Shown here: positions 22,591-33,790 of the stretch, piece by piece
Layout of the letters: each line of letters begins with the position of its first letter
How positions within the stretch are numbered: position 1 is the first letter of the stretch
NCBI GenBank assembly: GCA_029891345.1
Contig: CM057009.1
Location: forward strand, 305,971,166-306,035,165
Length of the DNA: 64,000 nt
Origin: Dryococelus australis
Lineage: Eukaryota; Arthropoda; Insecta; Phasmatodea; Phasmatidae
Direction of reading: 5' to 3'
Notes under the pieces: model-generated
What the model was told of the DNA's origin: nothing
The model's input: only the letters and a program-made list of their open reading frames with translations
The model's database searches: none
Translations under genes and position numbers: made by a program

Positions 22591-22959
22591 CATATAACGC
22601 CTTGCATTTGGCTTTATTCCATCTTCTGCCGCCTTGAGATGCGTTACACCAGTAGAAAAGCGCCCTCGGCGTGTGCTAAGGCACCGTCTAACCTTCACTT
22701 GGCGTGAGTTGGGAAAATCTACGAAATCGAAATAATGGCGGGCCGGATCGCGAATCGAAACCGATTCCTTCCAAATGCGAGGCCAGCGTGCTAGAACTGC
22801 GCCACCTCACTCGACATTTCGGTAGCAGAAATTCTCTGATTTAACTGCTATTTCTGCTCGAGTCCAGCGAATCGCCCTTAAGCCAGTTCCCGCTTCATCC
22901 ACTATTTCGCCTGTAGAGTGAACATGTGATAGCGAGCGCATCCTAACTGGTGCTTTAAC

Positions 22960-23320
22960 TACTATCCGTGTTTCAACACGGTAATGTTTTTCTCCATCTA
23001 CTTGTATGCACATTGTATATTCTTCCACCATATGTAAAATTAACCTTGCCTTGGGCCTTATAACTTTTTTACGTGTGTCAAGCAAACGGTGTAGTTATCA
23101 CAGTAGTTAATATTTTACAAATCTGCTGATTCGTACTCTTACATTTATTTAAATAAACAAACAGAGAAATAAATGATTTCAGTATTCACAACACTGTCTA
23201 CCCATTACTTTTGATTCAACGATAAGACATGGCACTATCGTCTCCTCCGTCATTACTAACTTTACTGGGTGCATGCCAGTCAGTGAGCCTGTTGAAATAT
23301 ATGCAGTTAGGTGCAGTGAC
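22960..23320 (-). repeat. Family C fragment (inverted, 5' end lost)
   Basis: Inverted similarity to family C. It includes the TGTATGCACATTGTATATTC block, CATTACTAACTTTACTGGG and CAGTCAGTGAGCC. It contains a family-specific TTTACAAATCTGCTGATT block and runs directly into the family D copy. Confidence 0.5.
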
Positions 23321-23925
23321 ATTTTTGACGTGAATATGTCTTTAAATTTGCAATCATAGTGGGAGTCAATCCAGAACATCCGATGATTGCAAAATCGAGG
23401 GCTACACTTTGGCATTGCAGCTCCGAATCTATAGTCTACATTCAAAATTCAATTACACCACTCAATTTCCAAAGGATCAAAGAATATGTTACGTTGAGTG
23501 AAGACTGCAAAGCGTCGCGTGCGGCAGGGTAATTTTGTGGAGTGTTTGGGGGGGGGGGGGAATTTTGAGTTCGTTTCGCCACGTCTCATAACTTCCGCGT
23601 AGTATAACTTTTGACTAAGAGAAGCTGCGATGCTCGTGCGAGTTTCTATTGACAGCTCTCGTCAAGTTCATTCGATTGCGTGTACAAAAACATTCGTGTT
23701 GCATAGTTATGGTGAAATTGTATGAGTTTTAAGTAAAAAAAAAATTAAGTATACGGTTGGAGAGAGCATCTCAAAAGCCATCCAGTGATACCCATAAAAC
23801 CCCATATGATCGAGTGAAGCGGTGCCGGGAACGTAAAATAAACATGAAGGCGCCCGAGCGCGTCAACGTAGACGTATTCACGCGAAACAAGCGGCTGTGT
23901 CCCCAACACAGCCCCGCCCCAGTTT
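23310..23925 (+). repeat. Dispersed repeat family D, copy 2
   Basis: Second copy of the 168-838 repeat in the same orientation. It carries a 13-G run at 23548-23560, at or near the place where copy 1 has an A-run plus a G-run. The 3' block GATACCCATAAAACCCC is nearly identical in both copies, much better conserved than the middle. Confidence 0.7.
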
Positions 23926-25754
23926 TTTTTTTTTTTCAAATTCAACCCTGCTCACGTAACCGTGGACAGCCTATATCTAAATAAACGTGGATATGACTCG
24001 AGGTTAGAACACTGTTTAAACTGTAAAAAAAATTCCTTGTAAATTTCCGAAACTGTAATTTAAGTTTTTAACCCATATTTTGTGTGTGAATAATGACACA
24101 TATCAGACTCCAAATAATATAATTAAGCGCGTTGAAATCTTTGTGCGCTTCCTCTGGTCCATTTTAAATGTATGTAACCAGAATATATTAAATTTTGTCA
24201 AAATATTTTATTCATATAGAAAGATGGTTCAAACGAAAAACCGAACCTCTATAAACACGTCCATGACTTATGACTATATGATTTTGTCGTCGATAAGTGA
24301 ATGTTAGGGACGTGGGTAGAAATCGAATATTGGTCTACGTCCTCATCTCTCTACGGTTTCATAAGTTGGCAGCAGCATTTCAAACCGACATTCTGCGAAT
24401 ATCGCGTCAATTATCTTTGAGTCAGAATAAGGGTGAATTCCGAACACCGTGAAAACCTCAGAAATATCACCTGTAAGCAAGTAAGCAACTTCTTTTTTTT
24501 TTTTATCATATTTAAAATGTCTGCCTAATCAGTTTAACATCTGGTACATGTAAGACTTGACTATGTTTGAATTCCCGAGGGGAGATATGACGCACACGAA
24601 AAATTATTCTTGAAACATGGTCGCGAAATGTAGGCGTCAATTGTTCTAATGAATGCAGCAAGGCTATCCCTGCAATGGGCAAGCGTCTGAGCGAATACTG
24701 TTATGGAGGCAGTGTGATCAAACCTTGCCCTTGATTCCGTCCACCAAGTGTTACGTATACAACAAACCTTGAGATCCGGTTGATTTGGGACTTCTGCAGA
24801 AGGAAATAAAACCACCGGGAAACAGCTACCGTTTACTGATCACAGAATACTTGAGAAAACAGAACCGAAAACTTCTTGCACCGCGAACTCTATCCCCAAT
24901 CACCAGCAAAAATCTCTTCACTCGCCAGCAACATTGCGGAGAGTCACTCGTCGATCTGCGCCTGGTAACTGAATTTCCAGGTGCCAGCTCGGCCAATAGG
25001 GAAGCTTACGAAGCCCCCGATACCCAATCACACACAAGGAATGTTTCGGTAACCTCGCGCAGAAAATCAGCGAATGGGTACGCCCTCATGGAAAGGAAAC
25101 CCTACTCCATTCCACTTCTCTGTGATTGGCCTATTCTGCGATTTAACGATATGTTCCCTCCTCGACACAATGAAGTTGTGTAATCCTCGTGTAAGCGCCA
25201 TTGCAGGACATATCTCCTTATCTAATAAACTCATACAAATGCGCCACTGGTGGCAGACAAAATTGGGAGGAGGGGTTGTGTGTGTGGACGAAGGACCCTT
25301 AAAAAATTAACCGCGGAGTATTTCGTAACGCATTCGTCCTTCTACAGTACATTTATTATCGCCAATGCTGGGATCGCAATGGTATCAAAGCTGTGACAGT
25401 CAAATACTATTACCATTAGGTCGTCTCAGGGCATGTCCTGTGTAAGGCAATTTGGCTCCCTAGGGAAAAAATCTGCAGGCATCCCGTTCAATCCTTGTAT
25501 TCTCCTGGATTATCAATCGTTTCTACATCCAGCGAAGTCAACAAACATTGTAACATCCTCGATATTGGTCCATTCATACTGCTCACTTATAAAAATTGAA
25601 CTATAGTGGTTTACTTTTCGTCATAGATTAATATTCGCCAAAGATAATATGTAATATATTAGGAAATAATAATAATCTGATTATAAATATTAGTTATTAT
25701 TTTATATATATTTTTATAATGGAAGTTTAAAACATTCTAGACCTGCCCGAGCTT
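23926..25754. other. No recognised feature
   Basis: AT-rich background with a somewhat GC-richer stretch at 24780-25200. That stretch holds a 132-codon open frame (24785-25183, plus) without a recognisable domain. No RNA gene or repeat partner was recognised. Confidence 0.35.
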
Positions 25755-26215
25755 CTTGGCGCCGTAGGAGGTTGCCTAATTTGCCTACACGGTTGTGCCA
25801 GTCCTGCGTCATCCCGCTGCCCTCTTTCCCTCACCGCAAATTGAAAGTAATCCCCATCGGCATCTCGTGTGAAAACGCATCTGGCATGGGAGGTCGCGAC
25901 CTTGCAAGTCGCTGTTTAACGCGCGCACGCACACAAACCATCAGCGGAATCAACAGAGGCCTCGGAAGGTTCGTGTCGCAACCACTGCCGCTCGTTACGA
26001 TTGGCCCGCGGGCACCGAGTAGGCGGGTCGCGGACCAATTCCAGCTGCCGTGGCCGAGGTCGGCGCCCATATGGTGCAGCACCAGGCCCGCCGCCTCGAC
26101 GAGTACGCGCCACAACCTCCGTAGCGTTGAACGCGCCCGTCTCCAGCTGTGCTGCCGGATGGCGGAACGAAATTCCCCCCCCCCCCCCCCCCCGAACTGG
26201 ATGAAAAATCTCGCC
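25755..26215. other. GC/CpG-rich island, possible promoter or first exon
   Basis: About 460 bp that is markedly richer in G, C and CpG than its surroundings, ending in a 19-C run (26175-26193). Two CCAAT-box-like words are present (ATTGGCCCG near 25999, GACCAATTCC near 26034). Long open frames exist on both strands (plus 25772-26305, 177 codons; minus 25831-26295, 154 codons). This is expected in GC-rich DNA and gives no clear coding strand. I recognise no protein family in any frame. It may be a CpG-type promoter/exon or a GC-rich transposon fragment. Confidence 0.4.
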
Positions 26216-27036
26216 AAGAAAAGGCTTTTCTGGGAAAAACCTTCCAAACATTTTGTGAATGCTATATTATTTCTAATTGCATTTAAATTATTCATTATAG
26301 CTTAATCCTTGACACATATGTATGAATTATACAGTTTCTAAGTGTTGGCTATTAAAATTATATCAACATAGATATTTTTAGAAAGAAAAACACTTAAAAA
26401 GCAACAGAAAAATTGTGAATGTGTGCTTTTTATCAGTTTGTCATAAATTACTCAAAAAATTACGCAAATTCAACATATTTAAATAAAAGAAAATAACTAC
26501 ATTGTGCCAATGAGTGAGCAATAACTACAATCACATCAAGTTGCCTAACTTAAAATTGGAAAAACTTTTATGTATGTTAATGATACACATTTATTGCAGT
26601 AACATTATAAACTAGTAATTACTACATGTTATCATTTGTAATATTGAAGAGTGTAGCCATGAGTGCATCGTTACCTATGAAACAACTTTTAGCTTTTGTT
26701 TAATGAGTCAGTGTAGTTTTATTCAGAAATTATAATTGATGATTTAGGTTTTTATGTAACAGCAAAACATAGTTATGAATAATCCCTAAAGCAGTAAGCA
26801 AAACCCCCCGAAAACCCAATGAACTATTCAAAATCCCACCAAAGATTTCACACCCCCACCCTCAAAAAAAAATTCCCCCACGAGCAAAAACACCCCAATT
26901 TTTGGGGCGAACCCCCCCCCCCCCCCCCTTCCAATCAGGCAACACTTGTCCAGTGACGACACGGGTGAAAAATTCACTTTCTTTAGTCTGGCCGCGCGAG
27001 TGCCGAAGTCTTTTAGCGGCATCTGCTCACTTTGCG
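26216..27036. other. No recognised gene; 17-C run
   Basis: AT-rich stretch, then purine/pyrimidine-skewed sequence with many CCCC words and a 17-C run at 26912-26928. No coding signal. Confidence 0.35.
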
Positions 27037-27089
27037 AAAGCCACCTTTGAAAAATCACCCCATGTATGACATGTTTAGTTGTTTCTTAA

Positions 27090-27529
27090 GAGTGGGATGG
27101 ACCCTCCAAGGTAACCCAGCGTCCAAGGTCAAGAAGCGAGGGAGCCATACGGGCGACACTAACACGCACGCATAGCGCCTCATCGCTCCTACGCGCCAGG
27201 CGTGCGGTGTTTCCGTCGTGACGCTGTAATCTGTAAATTAGATCTGTAACAGTGGAGATTTATTACACGTGATGAAAGACCACAGATTAAAGTACAACAC
27301 CCGTATCTTTGTACTTTAAAATTGCGATATTAGAACATTTTCACGAATTTTTTCTCCAAGAATGCACTTAATATGACAATAGTAAAAAAAAATAGGGGCA
27401 CAGATAATTATTTTTTTATCTTCTCTGACAAAAATTTGTATTTGTAGAACATTTATTTACCGAGATAGGGACTATGCGTATTCGCGCAAACAACTATTTC
27501 ATTAAAAAATGCTGGCGTCCATCCCAGTC
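27090..27529. mobile_element. Non-autonomous TTAA-flanked TIR element
   Basis: Starts GAGTGGGATGGACC and ends GGCGTCCATCCCAGTC (inverted: GACTGGGATGGACGCC), with 12 of the first 13 end bases matching. TTAA lies immediately outside both ends (27086-27089 and 27530-27533). The homologous empty site at 4230-4233 has a single TTAA. TTAA duplication is known for piggyBac and Kolobok elements. The ends do not start with the CCC typical of piggyBac, so the superfamily is open. A GC-rich interior block (27131-27240) recurs inverted at 40925-41060. Confidence 0.75.
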
Positions 27530-27621
27530 TTAAATACGCCATATGTCACACGCGTTTTGCCCTTCTTTTAACGAACAACTGTATTATTTTTGGTTAAATT
27601 GAAGTTTTACTGACATTCCAT

Positions 27622-27649
27622 TATATATATATATATATATATATATATT
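27622..27649. repeat. (TA)n microsatellite
   Basis: About 14 uninterrupted TA dinucleotides. Confidence 0.95.
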
Positions 27650-27830
27650 ATGTTTCATTTATAGTTAATATGAATAACCACAGTGAGAGAACAGGTGGGG
27701 TGGAAATGCCTGGCAAGAAATAATTCTTATGCAAAATATTATTATAATGAGTGCGCACGAATGCGGCGCGCAGTTCGTTTGGTGTATTTTTCTAGGTTTG
27801 GTTAAGCTCTGCTTGCAAAATCAAGATACA

Positions 27831-28759
27831 AAAATTAAAAATTACTCTTCAGTACTACATAACATCGAACTATATAGGTCTACAATTGTAGACATGAACT
27901 ATATTTACTCACATTAATAAGTACGTCCATAAAAATATGCACAGTATCTGCAGGAAAATATTTTCAGAAGTTGAAACAAAGCTCAGTTATATATCACGAC
28001 TCGTGTTTTACAATTACGGGCCATAATATTAATTAAAACGTGTCTCGTACCCGCACGCACAAAGAAGGCTACATACGTACACACATACGTAGGTGCACGA
28101 ATACGTATTTACATGCATATGTATGTATATGTATGCATACAATCATATGTAGAGCACATACACATGCATGGCATACCTAGCTATATGCAATCCAGAAAAT
28201 CATACTTGGGATGATAACATACATGGTGTAATAGAGCTGTGCAAAGCAAATTCCATTATTTCGAAGGAGAATTCCTTGTAAAATGGGCAGGACTCTGCTT
28301 GATGAATTATTCTCAAACTACCTTATAACCACCCCTGGCCGATAAAGGACTTAACTGTACACAAACAGACACTCCTCTATGTGTGAGTGGCGAAAACAAT
28401 CGAGTACACTCCACAACGCTTACGACCAGCCGTCTGAGGTTAAACCTCTGTTGAGTCTACCGAAAGTAGTAAACTTCGTAAATCGCATTGTCCCTTTTAA
28501 AATACGCTTTCCCGAATCGCCATTTTATACATACTGACGCCCAAGATGAAGGAATCGAAATATTAAACTGAGAAGCCTACTGGTCAACTGCGCGTCTATC
28601 AATCCAGTTGGCCTGCTCATGAAATGTCGTTTGAAGTTGTGGTGACGAGAATGCCAAATGAATTGAGTAGGAGTGCCAACGTAAAATACCATAAGTGCAA
28701 TCTTTCAAGCAGGCTGCAGAAACTGTCACTGGCGGCGTTCAAACATTATATTTGGGTTT
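27831..28759. other. No recognised gene; degenerate ACAT-rich patch
   Basis: 28075-28170 is built of ACAC, ATGT, ATAC and GCAT words resembling a decayed (ACAT)n microsatellite. The rest shows nothing recognisable. Confidence 0.4.
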
Positions 28760-28940
28760 TATTTACCCTGGCTGTTGAACACTTTTGAAAGCGGCTTCGT
28801 CAATCCAGAGGACGGCGTGAGAGAATTCAGATCAGTCAGTGTGCCGGTGCAGAAACCAGAGAGCGAAACGAACCGGTGACCCGTAAAATCACCTGCTACA
28901 ATAGCTCGAATCTGTTAGAGATGACAAATGTGGAGTAAAT
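28760..28940 (-). pseudogene. DDE transposase fragment around the first catalytic Asp
   Basis: On the minus strand, HAVLWIDEAAFKSVQQPGK (about 28768-28825) resembles the ..VLWTDEATF.. block that contains the first catalytic Asp of IS630/Tc1-mariner transposases. It is preceded in the same frame by a short LHRHTD-like stretch with a stop. Nothing upstream or downstream stays in frame. The fragment may derive from the same transposase family as the C-terminal relic at 9776-10180, since the two cover different parts of the protein. Confidence 0.45.
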
Positions 28941-29200
28941 GATCGTCAACTGACGCGCATCGTGTGAGTGACACCATTTATGTCGTTAGACGGTGAATTT
29001 TACGTCAAACCTCGGGTTATGAACTTTAAACACAACTCCAGTGCCATGTTTGTTTATTGGAAGCGTATCCGCCTTTCAAAAAATTCTACCCATACTCGGT
29101 GGATAGTGTGGCGTATTTTCTATATCTCTCTAGATGTTCTGCTACAAGTGCTTTACCTGCAGTCTCGCCGTACACGAATTAAACGTCTCCTACCTTGTTG

Positions 29201-29450
29201 AAAAGTGAGTGTGTGAAGAGATTTGGACGTCTCTTGACACTGAGGTCTTGAGAGTCGATGAGGTTGTGTTAGATGAGCATGGAGCAGCGCTGGAAAAAAG
29301 AGGCGGGGAAAACGAGAGATCCCCGAGAAAACCCGCTGACCAACGGCAAGATTCCCACTTGCGAAAATCCGGAGTGACCCGGCCGGGGATTGAACCCGGA
29401 TCGCCTTGGTGGGAGGTGAGAAGGCTAACCGCTCAGCCTCCGTGGCCTCT
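29201..29450 (-). mobile_element. tRNA-headed SINE with target-site duplication
   Basis: The minus strand begins with a tRNA-like head (box A GGCTGAGCGGTTAGCC, box B GGGTTCAATCCCC), followed by the body ACTTGCGAAAATC... and a CACT-rich tail. It is flanked by TACCTTGTTG at 29191-29200 and 29451-29460, and the flank similarity extends to about 14 bp. Related but truncated copies lie at 42713-42852 and 42899-43141. Family known: tRNA-derived SINEs mobilised by a LINE; the partner LINE was not identified. Confidence 0.8.
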
Positions 29451-29599
29451 TACCTTGTTGATCATCTAACATGTAATCGTATAGACTGGCAGTCAACAGC
29501 ACAGTGCCCCTTTCTGCTACACACGTCAGCATCATACAGTAGGTAAATACACAGAGAAGAAATAGCGTGACAGTACACATTGAGAAATAGTCCTCAAAT

Positions 29600-29815
29600 A
29601 TACCCTACCAGTGCATATTTGTAGTGAGAAACATGGTAGCATTCGTACATTTCCTCAGGAAACAGTCAAATGCATAGGGAAGTTACCAATTATGTATTGT
29701 AGCAAAGCTAAACATGCGTATATGTGTAGACTGATGCATGGTAGTATTTGCATACAGTATCTAGGTTAAAATCTTCCATTACAGTTTAGGAAGTTTACTT
29801 AGAAATTTTTTGCAG
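29600..29815 (+). repeat. Dispersed repeat family F, copy 2
   Basis: Matches 4857-5095 (CAGGAAACAGTCAAATG, GGGAAGTTACCAA, CATTACAGTTTAGGAAG). No termini were resolved. Confidence 0.55.
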
Positions 29816-30076
29816 TGGACCTTTAAAGTGCATGTACCATATAAAGATTGGCTATGCAAGGTCCTGGGAACAAGCTCAGTGTCTGATTAGCTACCGCGTG
29901 CTGCCAGGTGTTTCCTATTGCCTGGCCTGCCGGCTGGTGAGAAAATTACAATGGGCTGATTGACAAACGGCATTCCGACATGTTGCTGGCCAGTGACGCC
30001 ATTTTCCTGATGCGTGCGTCTGCAGTTCGCGGAGTAAGAGGCTATATAACCTCTGTATTTTTATGTGCCCTATGTG

Positions 30077-30349
30077 TAGAGACCCGAGAAATTCGCGAGT
30101 TCAATGACCTGTAGGCTAGACTTCACAGTCTTATATACCCTCATACAGATATCTTCTGTGTATTGGTTGATTGTTGAGGTAGTCAAAGGCGGTGGTTGGC
30201 GGCACAATTTATTGCATGTTTGTTATCGGTTCATTTGTCTCCAGGAGGAGTCAAACAACATGTCGACCAATTACAAACGTTACATGAACGTACACGTGTG
30301 TGAATTCCAACTTGTCTACAAATGAACCCGCGAAATTCTCGGGTCTCTA
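30077..30349 (+). mobile_element. hAT-type MITE (variant interior)
   Basis: 273 bp with perfect ends TAGAGACCCGAGAA / TTCTCGGGTCTCTA. Flanks are CCTATGTG (30069-30076) and TCTATGTG (30350-30357). The inverted AATTCGCGAGTTCA and TGAACCCGCGAAATT motifs are well preserved. The interior resembles subfamily A only in part. Confidence 0.8.
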
Positions 30350-30429
30350 TCTATGTGCCAGCATCGCGTGTGTGTCAGGGAAGGGAGAACTGAAATTAGA
30401 CAGGCAGCGTAGTCATCTGACACGTAACC

Positions 30430-30575
30430 AATGACTCAGGCAAGCAGGATCAGGGAAGGAATCAGCCAACAATCGCATGAGGCGTTGTCGGCAAAACATG
30501 AGAAAACCGAACTCAGGGTGAACGGTGTCGGGAATCGAACCCGGGTCCTTCCTTACGCGGTGAACACTTCTGAAT
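30430..30575 (-). mobile_element. tRNA-like SINE fragment
   Basis: On the minus strand a box-B-like GGGTTCGATTCCCG follows GTTCACCGCGTAAGG, with a body containing GTTTTCTCATG. It resembles a tRNA-derived SINE head with a degraded box A. No target duplication was found. Confidence 0.45.
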
Positions 30576-30927
30576 GATAGAAAATTAACTACATTGAAAC
30601 TTGCGTGCACACTTGACTGTACGTAAGTCAGCAGCGAGTCAAGTAAATTGGTTTTAAGTCTCGACATTGTATTGCAAGTGTGATCTTCAAATTTATGGAA
30701 ATGAAGGGTTTTTTTTTTTAATTTTGCGTTACACGCAGAGTACATATTGGCATGTCAGTAACACATTTAGATTCTCAGCTGTTTCACGCTTTAACATGAC
30801 TGACGAATGAATAAAGTCATTCGTTGCCATGGTAATGTAAATTCTATACATGGCAGAAACACACAAAACGGAGAGAAATTATTTCTTAAGCAAGAAATTG
30901 TTAATCAATCCTTAAACATCCTATAAC

Positions 30928-31221
30928 TAGGGATAGGATAAATTCGCGAGTTCAATGACCTGTAGGCTAGACACCACAGTCATGTGTATACTCGAGCCTC
31001 AGATGTTTGTTCATTGGCTGCTGCCTCCCAGAGTAGCCAGTACTACTTCACACCTGGTAGTATGGCACTCGCTACTTGTTTCCTTGCAAGTATGCTATTG
31101 GCTCAGAGTCGTCCAGGGCGTGTCTAATAAACTGCGATCCAATTGCAAATTCAACTTCAGTGTACACGTGCTTGACGTCTATCTTGTCCTGAAATGAACT
31201 AGCGAAATGCTGCTATCCCTA
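30928..31221 (+). mobile_element. hAT-type MITE, subfamily B
   Basis: 294 bp, TAGGGATAGGA at the left and CTATCCCTA at the right. Flanks CCTATAAC and CCTGTAAC differ at one position. The interior (ATTGGCTCAGAGTCGTCCAG) is shared with 32435-32728 and in part with 33500-33782 and 59272-59453. Confidence 0.8.
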
Positions 31222-31229
31222 CCTGTAAC

Positions 31230-32434
31230 ATTGCGTCACCTCGTGTGGTAGGGACTGTTGGTACCCGCGTCTTGATTTGGCTAGACGTGACGTGTAAATA
31301 TCATCCCAACGTGCAAAGAGCATCAAACACGACGCCCATTCTCATCTCCGTTTGACGTCATTATACTTAGGGCCACCTGGTTTTCGCGAAAAGATTTTCA
31401 CAAAGGCTAGACTTCAATATCCTACGTGCACATCTCACACCTTTCATTTGACTATTGGCCACTTGTCTTTGTGTGGAGAGATTCTGTTACATGAGTGTGC
31501 CAATCAAAATTAAGTTTCCCCATCCTTACCATCCGCGATTCGCGGGCAGAAGGATAAGACGCGTAACAATTCAAATGAAAGTGATTTGAACTAAAATATT
31601 TTGGAACACAACTAGTCCCGAAAATCTATTCGCGAAAAACAGATGCCCCTAATTATACACAATTTTGCTGCGAATAAATACTTGTAACCTTTTACAGCAT
31701 GCGTCAGCAATAGGTTTCTGGCTTTCAAAATTGGCGTGTTTACCTGCTCTTGTGAACATCAGCAGTAACTTACGCATTTAACTTAACACATTGAGGTCTG
31801 CGCATATTTACTGGCAGTTAAGGCAAATTAGAAGTTAGTCACCTATATCCACTACTGCAAGAACACCGGTTCTGTTGGTGTCTGTGTTAGAACTCACCAT
31901 CGTCCTACTGGTCCATACCACAACGGACCCCCCCCCCCCCACCCAGTACTTTATAGCGTTCAGTATTGGCTGGTCATCAACCATTGGAAAGCCGAGCTGT
32001 TATTGACCCAATCAAATGTCCTTTATCGTATAAATGGATTTATAATCAATCCCGTCCCTTTGAGTGGCTATAAAAAATGAATTCTATCGTTAACAATATA
32101 ATTGTTACTGCGCTATCGTGCTCTTTCGAGGTCACTTTCGAGGCCACAAAGAAATTTTCTAATTATCTTTCCTCGAGCTACACTCGAGCACGGTCTATAA
32201 GTGTTACGATAACGAAGTATCTCGAAAGTTGGTTTTATATTCAAGCATGTTACTGTGCTGCAGGCTCGCGGACTCTGTGAGTTCTTGATCGCAGAAGTAA
32301 GAGCCTCCCTATTAGCCTTGTGTATTTAACTCTCGTTTGGGACGTTTTTGTGCGTCATTTTGAAGACAATTTTATCTGACTAGTCGTTAACATCTTGACT
32401 TGAAACCATGGCAAGTAGTAAGTAGCCTTATAAC
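31230..32434. other. No recognised gene
   Basis: Holds a 13-C run (31928-31940) and a TATA-like GGCTATAAAAAATG (32066-32079) just before a 67-codon open frame (32077-32280). No protein family was recognised. The TATA word alone is weak evidence for a promoter. Confidence 0.3.
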
Positions 32435-32728
32435 CAGGCATAGGAAAATTTCGCGAGTTTAATGACGTGTAGGTTAGACTCCACAGTCCTGTGTATGCTG
32501 AAGCCACAGTTGTGTGTCCATTGGCTTTTGCTCCAGAGAGTAGCTGGTGTTACTCCACAGCTGACAGTAAGTGATTCGCTACTTGTTTCCATGCAAGGCT
32601 GCTATTGGCTCAGAGTCGTCCAGGGCGTGTATAATAAACTGTGATACAATTGCAAAGGTGACTTCACTATATATGTGTTTGGGGTCTATCTTGTCCCGAA
32701 TTAAATTAGCGAAATCTTCCTAACCCTA
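32435..32728 (+). mobile_element. hAT-type MITE, subfamily B
   Basis: 294 bp with ends CAGGCATAGGAA and TTCCTAACCCTA, flanked by identical CTTATAAC (32427-32434 and 32729-32736). Same length and interior as the 30928 copy. Confidence 0.85.
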
Positions 32729-32736
32729 CTTATAAC

Positions 32737-33499
32737 AAAATTTATAACTTTATTTCCTACGGATTTACTTGTTGTTCCCCTACCGAAATATTTAATTTCC
32801 TAAAATATTTTCGTTAGTTCTTTTAAATTACTGTTAAAATAGCTTTATTGCATTGCATAATTATAAATATTTTAAAGTAGTTCAATAATGTATGCGTGTA
32901 AACATATATTAGAGCAAAGAGAAACGAGTAAAAAATATTATTGCGTTTTATTTTTCTTTTGAGGGCACTTCTCGAGAATTTCAAATATAGCAACGTTTTA
33001 TGGAACATTAAATTTGTCTACATATGCATTTTTTTAAGTTAGCATAATGCTAATCATACAAAAATATATTATGCGGAAATGGGATTCGGTATAAATTATT
33101 TAAAATTGTATTTGTAAAACCCTTATATAACTAACATTTTCTATAGTGATTCTAAAAGATGTAATTGAAGGTTCGAGAATAATTTAATAAATTATTTATG
33201 TTGATGTTTTTATGTAACTGCGGATTTACTAACTCTGAGTCAAAGTAAATAAAGAATTGTATAAACATTTTTGCCTAAACAATAGTTGTAACACTACATT
33301 GTTTAACTATAAAATATAAATATATCTTTTAAATCGGTCTATTGACACACTAATACATATCGTCATTCTCCTATCCCTTTACTTTCCCAGTAATCACAAC
33401 TACAATAAAATTTACACATGCCCAGTTTGAGCGAGATGAAACATGTCACGTAATGCCATGCTTTCCAAGTAAGATGTGCTAGCAACACTTGAGTATAGG
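32737..33499. other. No recognised feature
   Basis: Strongly AT-rich, without coding or repeat signals. Confidence 0.4.
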
Positions 33500-33782
33500 T
33501 AGAGACCCAGAAATCTCGCGGATTCATTCGGTTACAAGTTAGACTCCACAGTCCTTTGTGCAATTGAGCCCCAGTTTGTTTTTCATTGGCTGTTGCTCCA
33601 GTTTAGCTACTGACCAGGTAGCACGGGACTCAGTCCTTGTTTACCCAACAGGTTCGCTATTGGACGAAAATGGTCCGGGGCGTGTCTAACAGACTTTGAT
33701 CCAATAGAAGTGAAACTTCATGGTAGATGCGGATAAAGTTTAACTTGTCCTTAAATGAACTCGCGAAATTCGCGGATCTCTA
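33500..33782 (+). mobile_element. hAT-type MITE, subfamily B variant
   Basis: 283 bp from TAGAGACCCAG to GGATCTCTA, flanked by identical AGTATAGG (33492-33499 and 33783-33790). The interior has subfamily B blocks such as TTCATTGGCTGTTGCTCCAG. Confidence 0.85.
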
Positions 33783-33790
33783 AGTATAGG

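Larger units (their letters stand above)
27037..27830 (+). repeat. Dispersed repeat family E, interrupted copy
   Basis: Similar to 4175-4480. The left part (CCTTTGAAAAATCACCCC to TTAGTTGTTTC) and the right part (ATACGCC onward, GGTTAAATTGAAG, the GCGCGCAGTTCG block) flank a 440-bp insertion at 27090-27529. A (TA)n tract at 27622-27649 lies in the right part. Confidence 0.6.

Noticed and set aside
25772-26305. 177-codon open frame as a protein-coding gene
   Set aside because: GC-rich composition keeps several frames open on both strands, it includes a C homopolymer read as poly-Pro, and no domain is recognisable.
32066-32280. TATA box plus 67-codon frame as a promoter-gene pair
   Set aside because: A TATAAAAA word is common in AT-rich DNA, and the short frame has no recognisable product.
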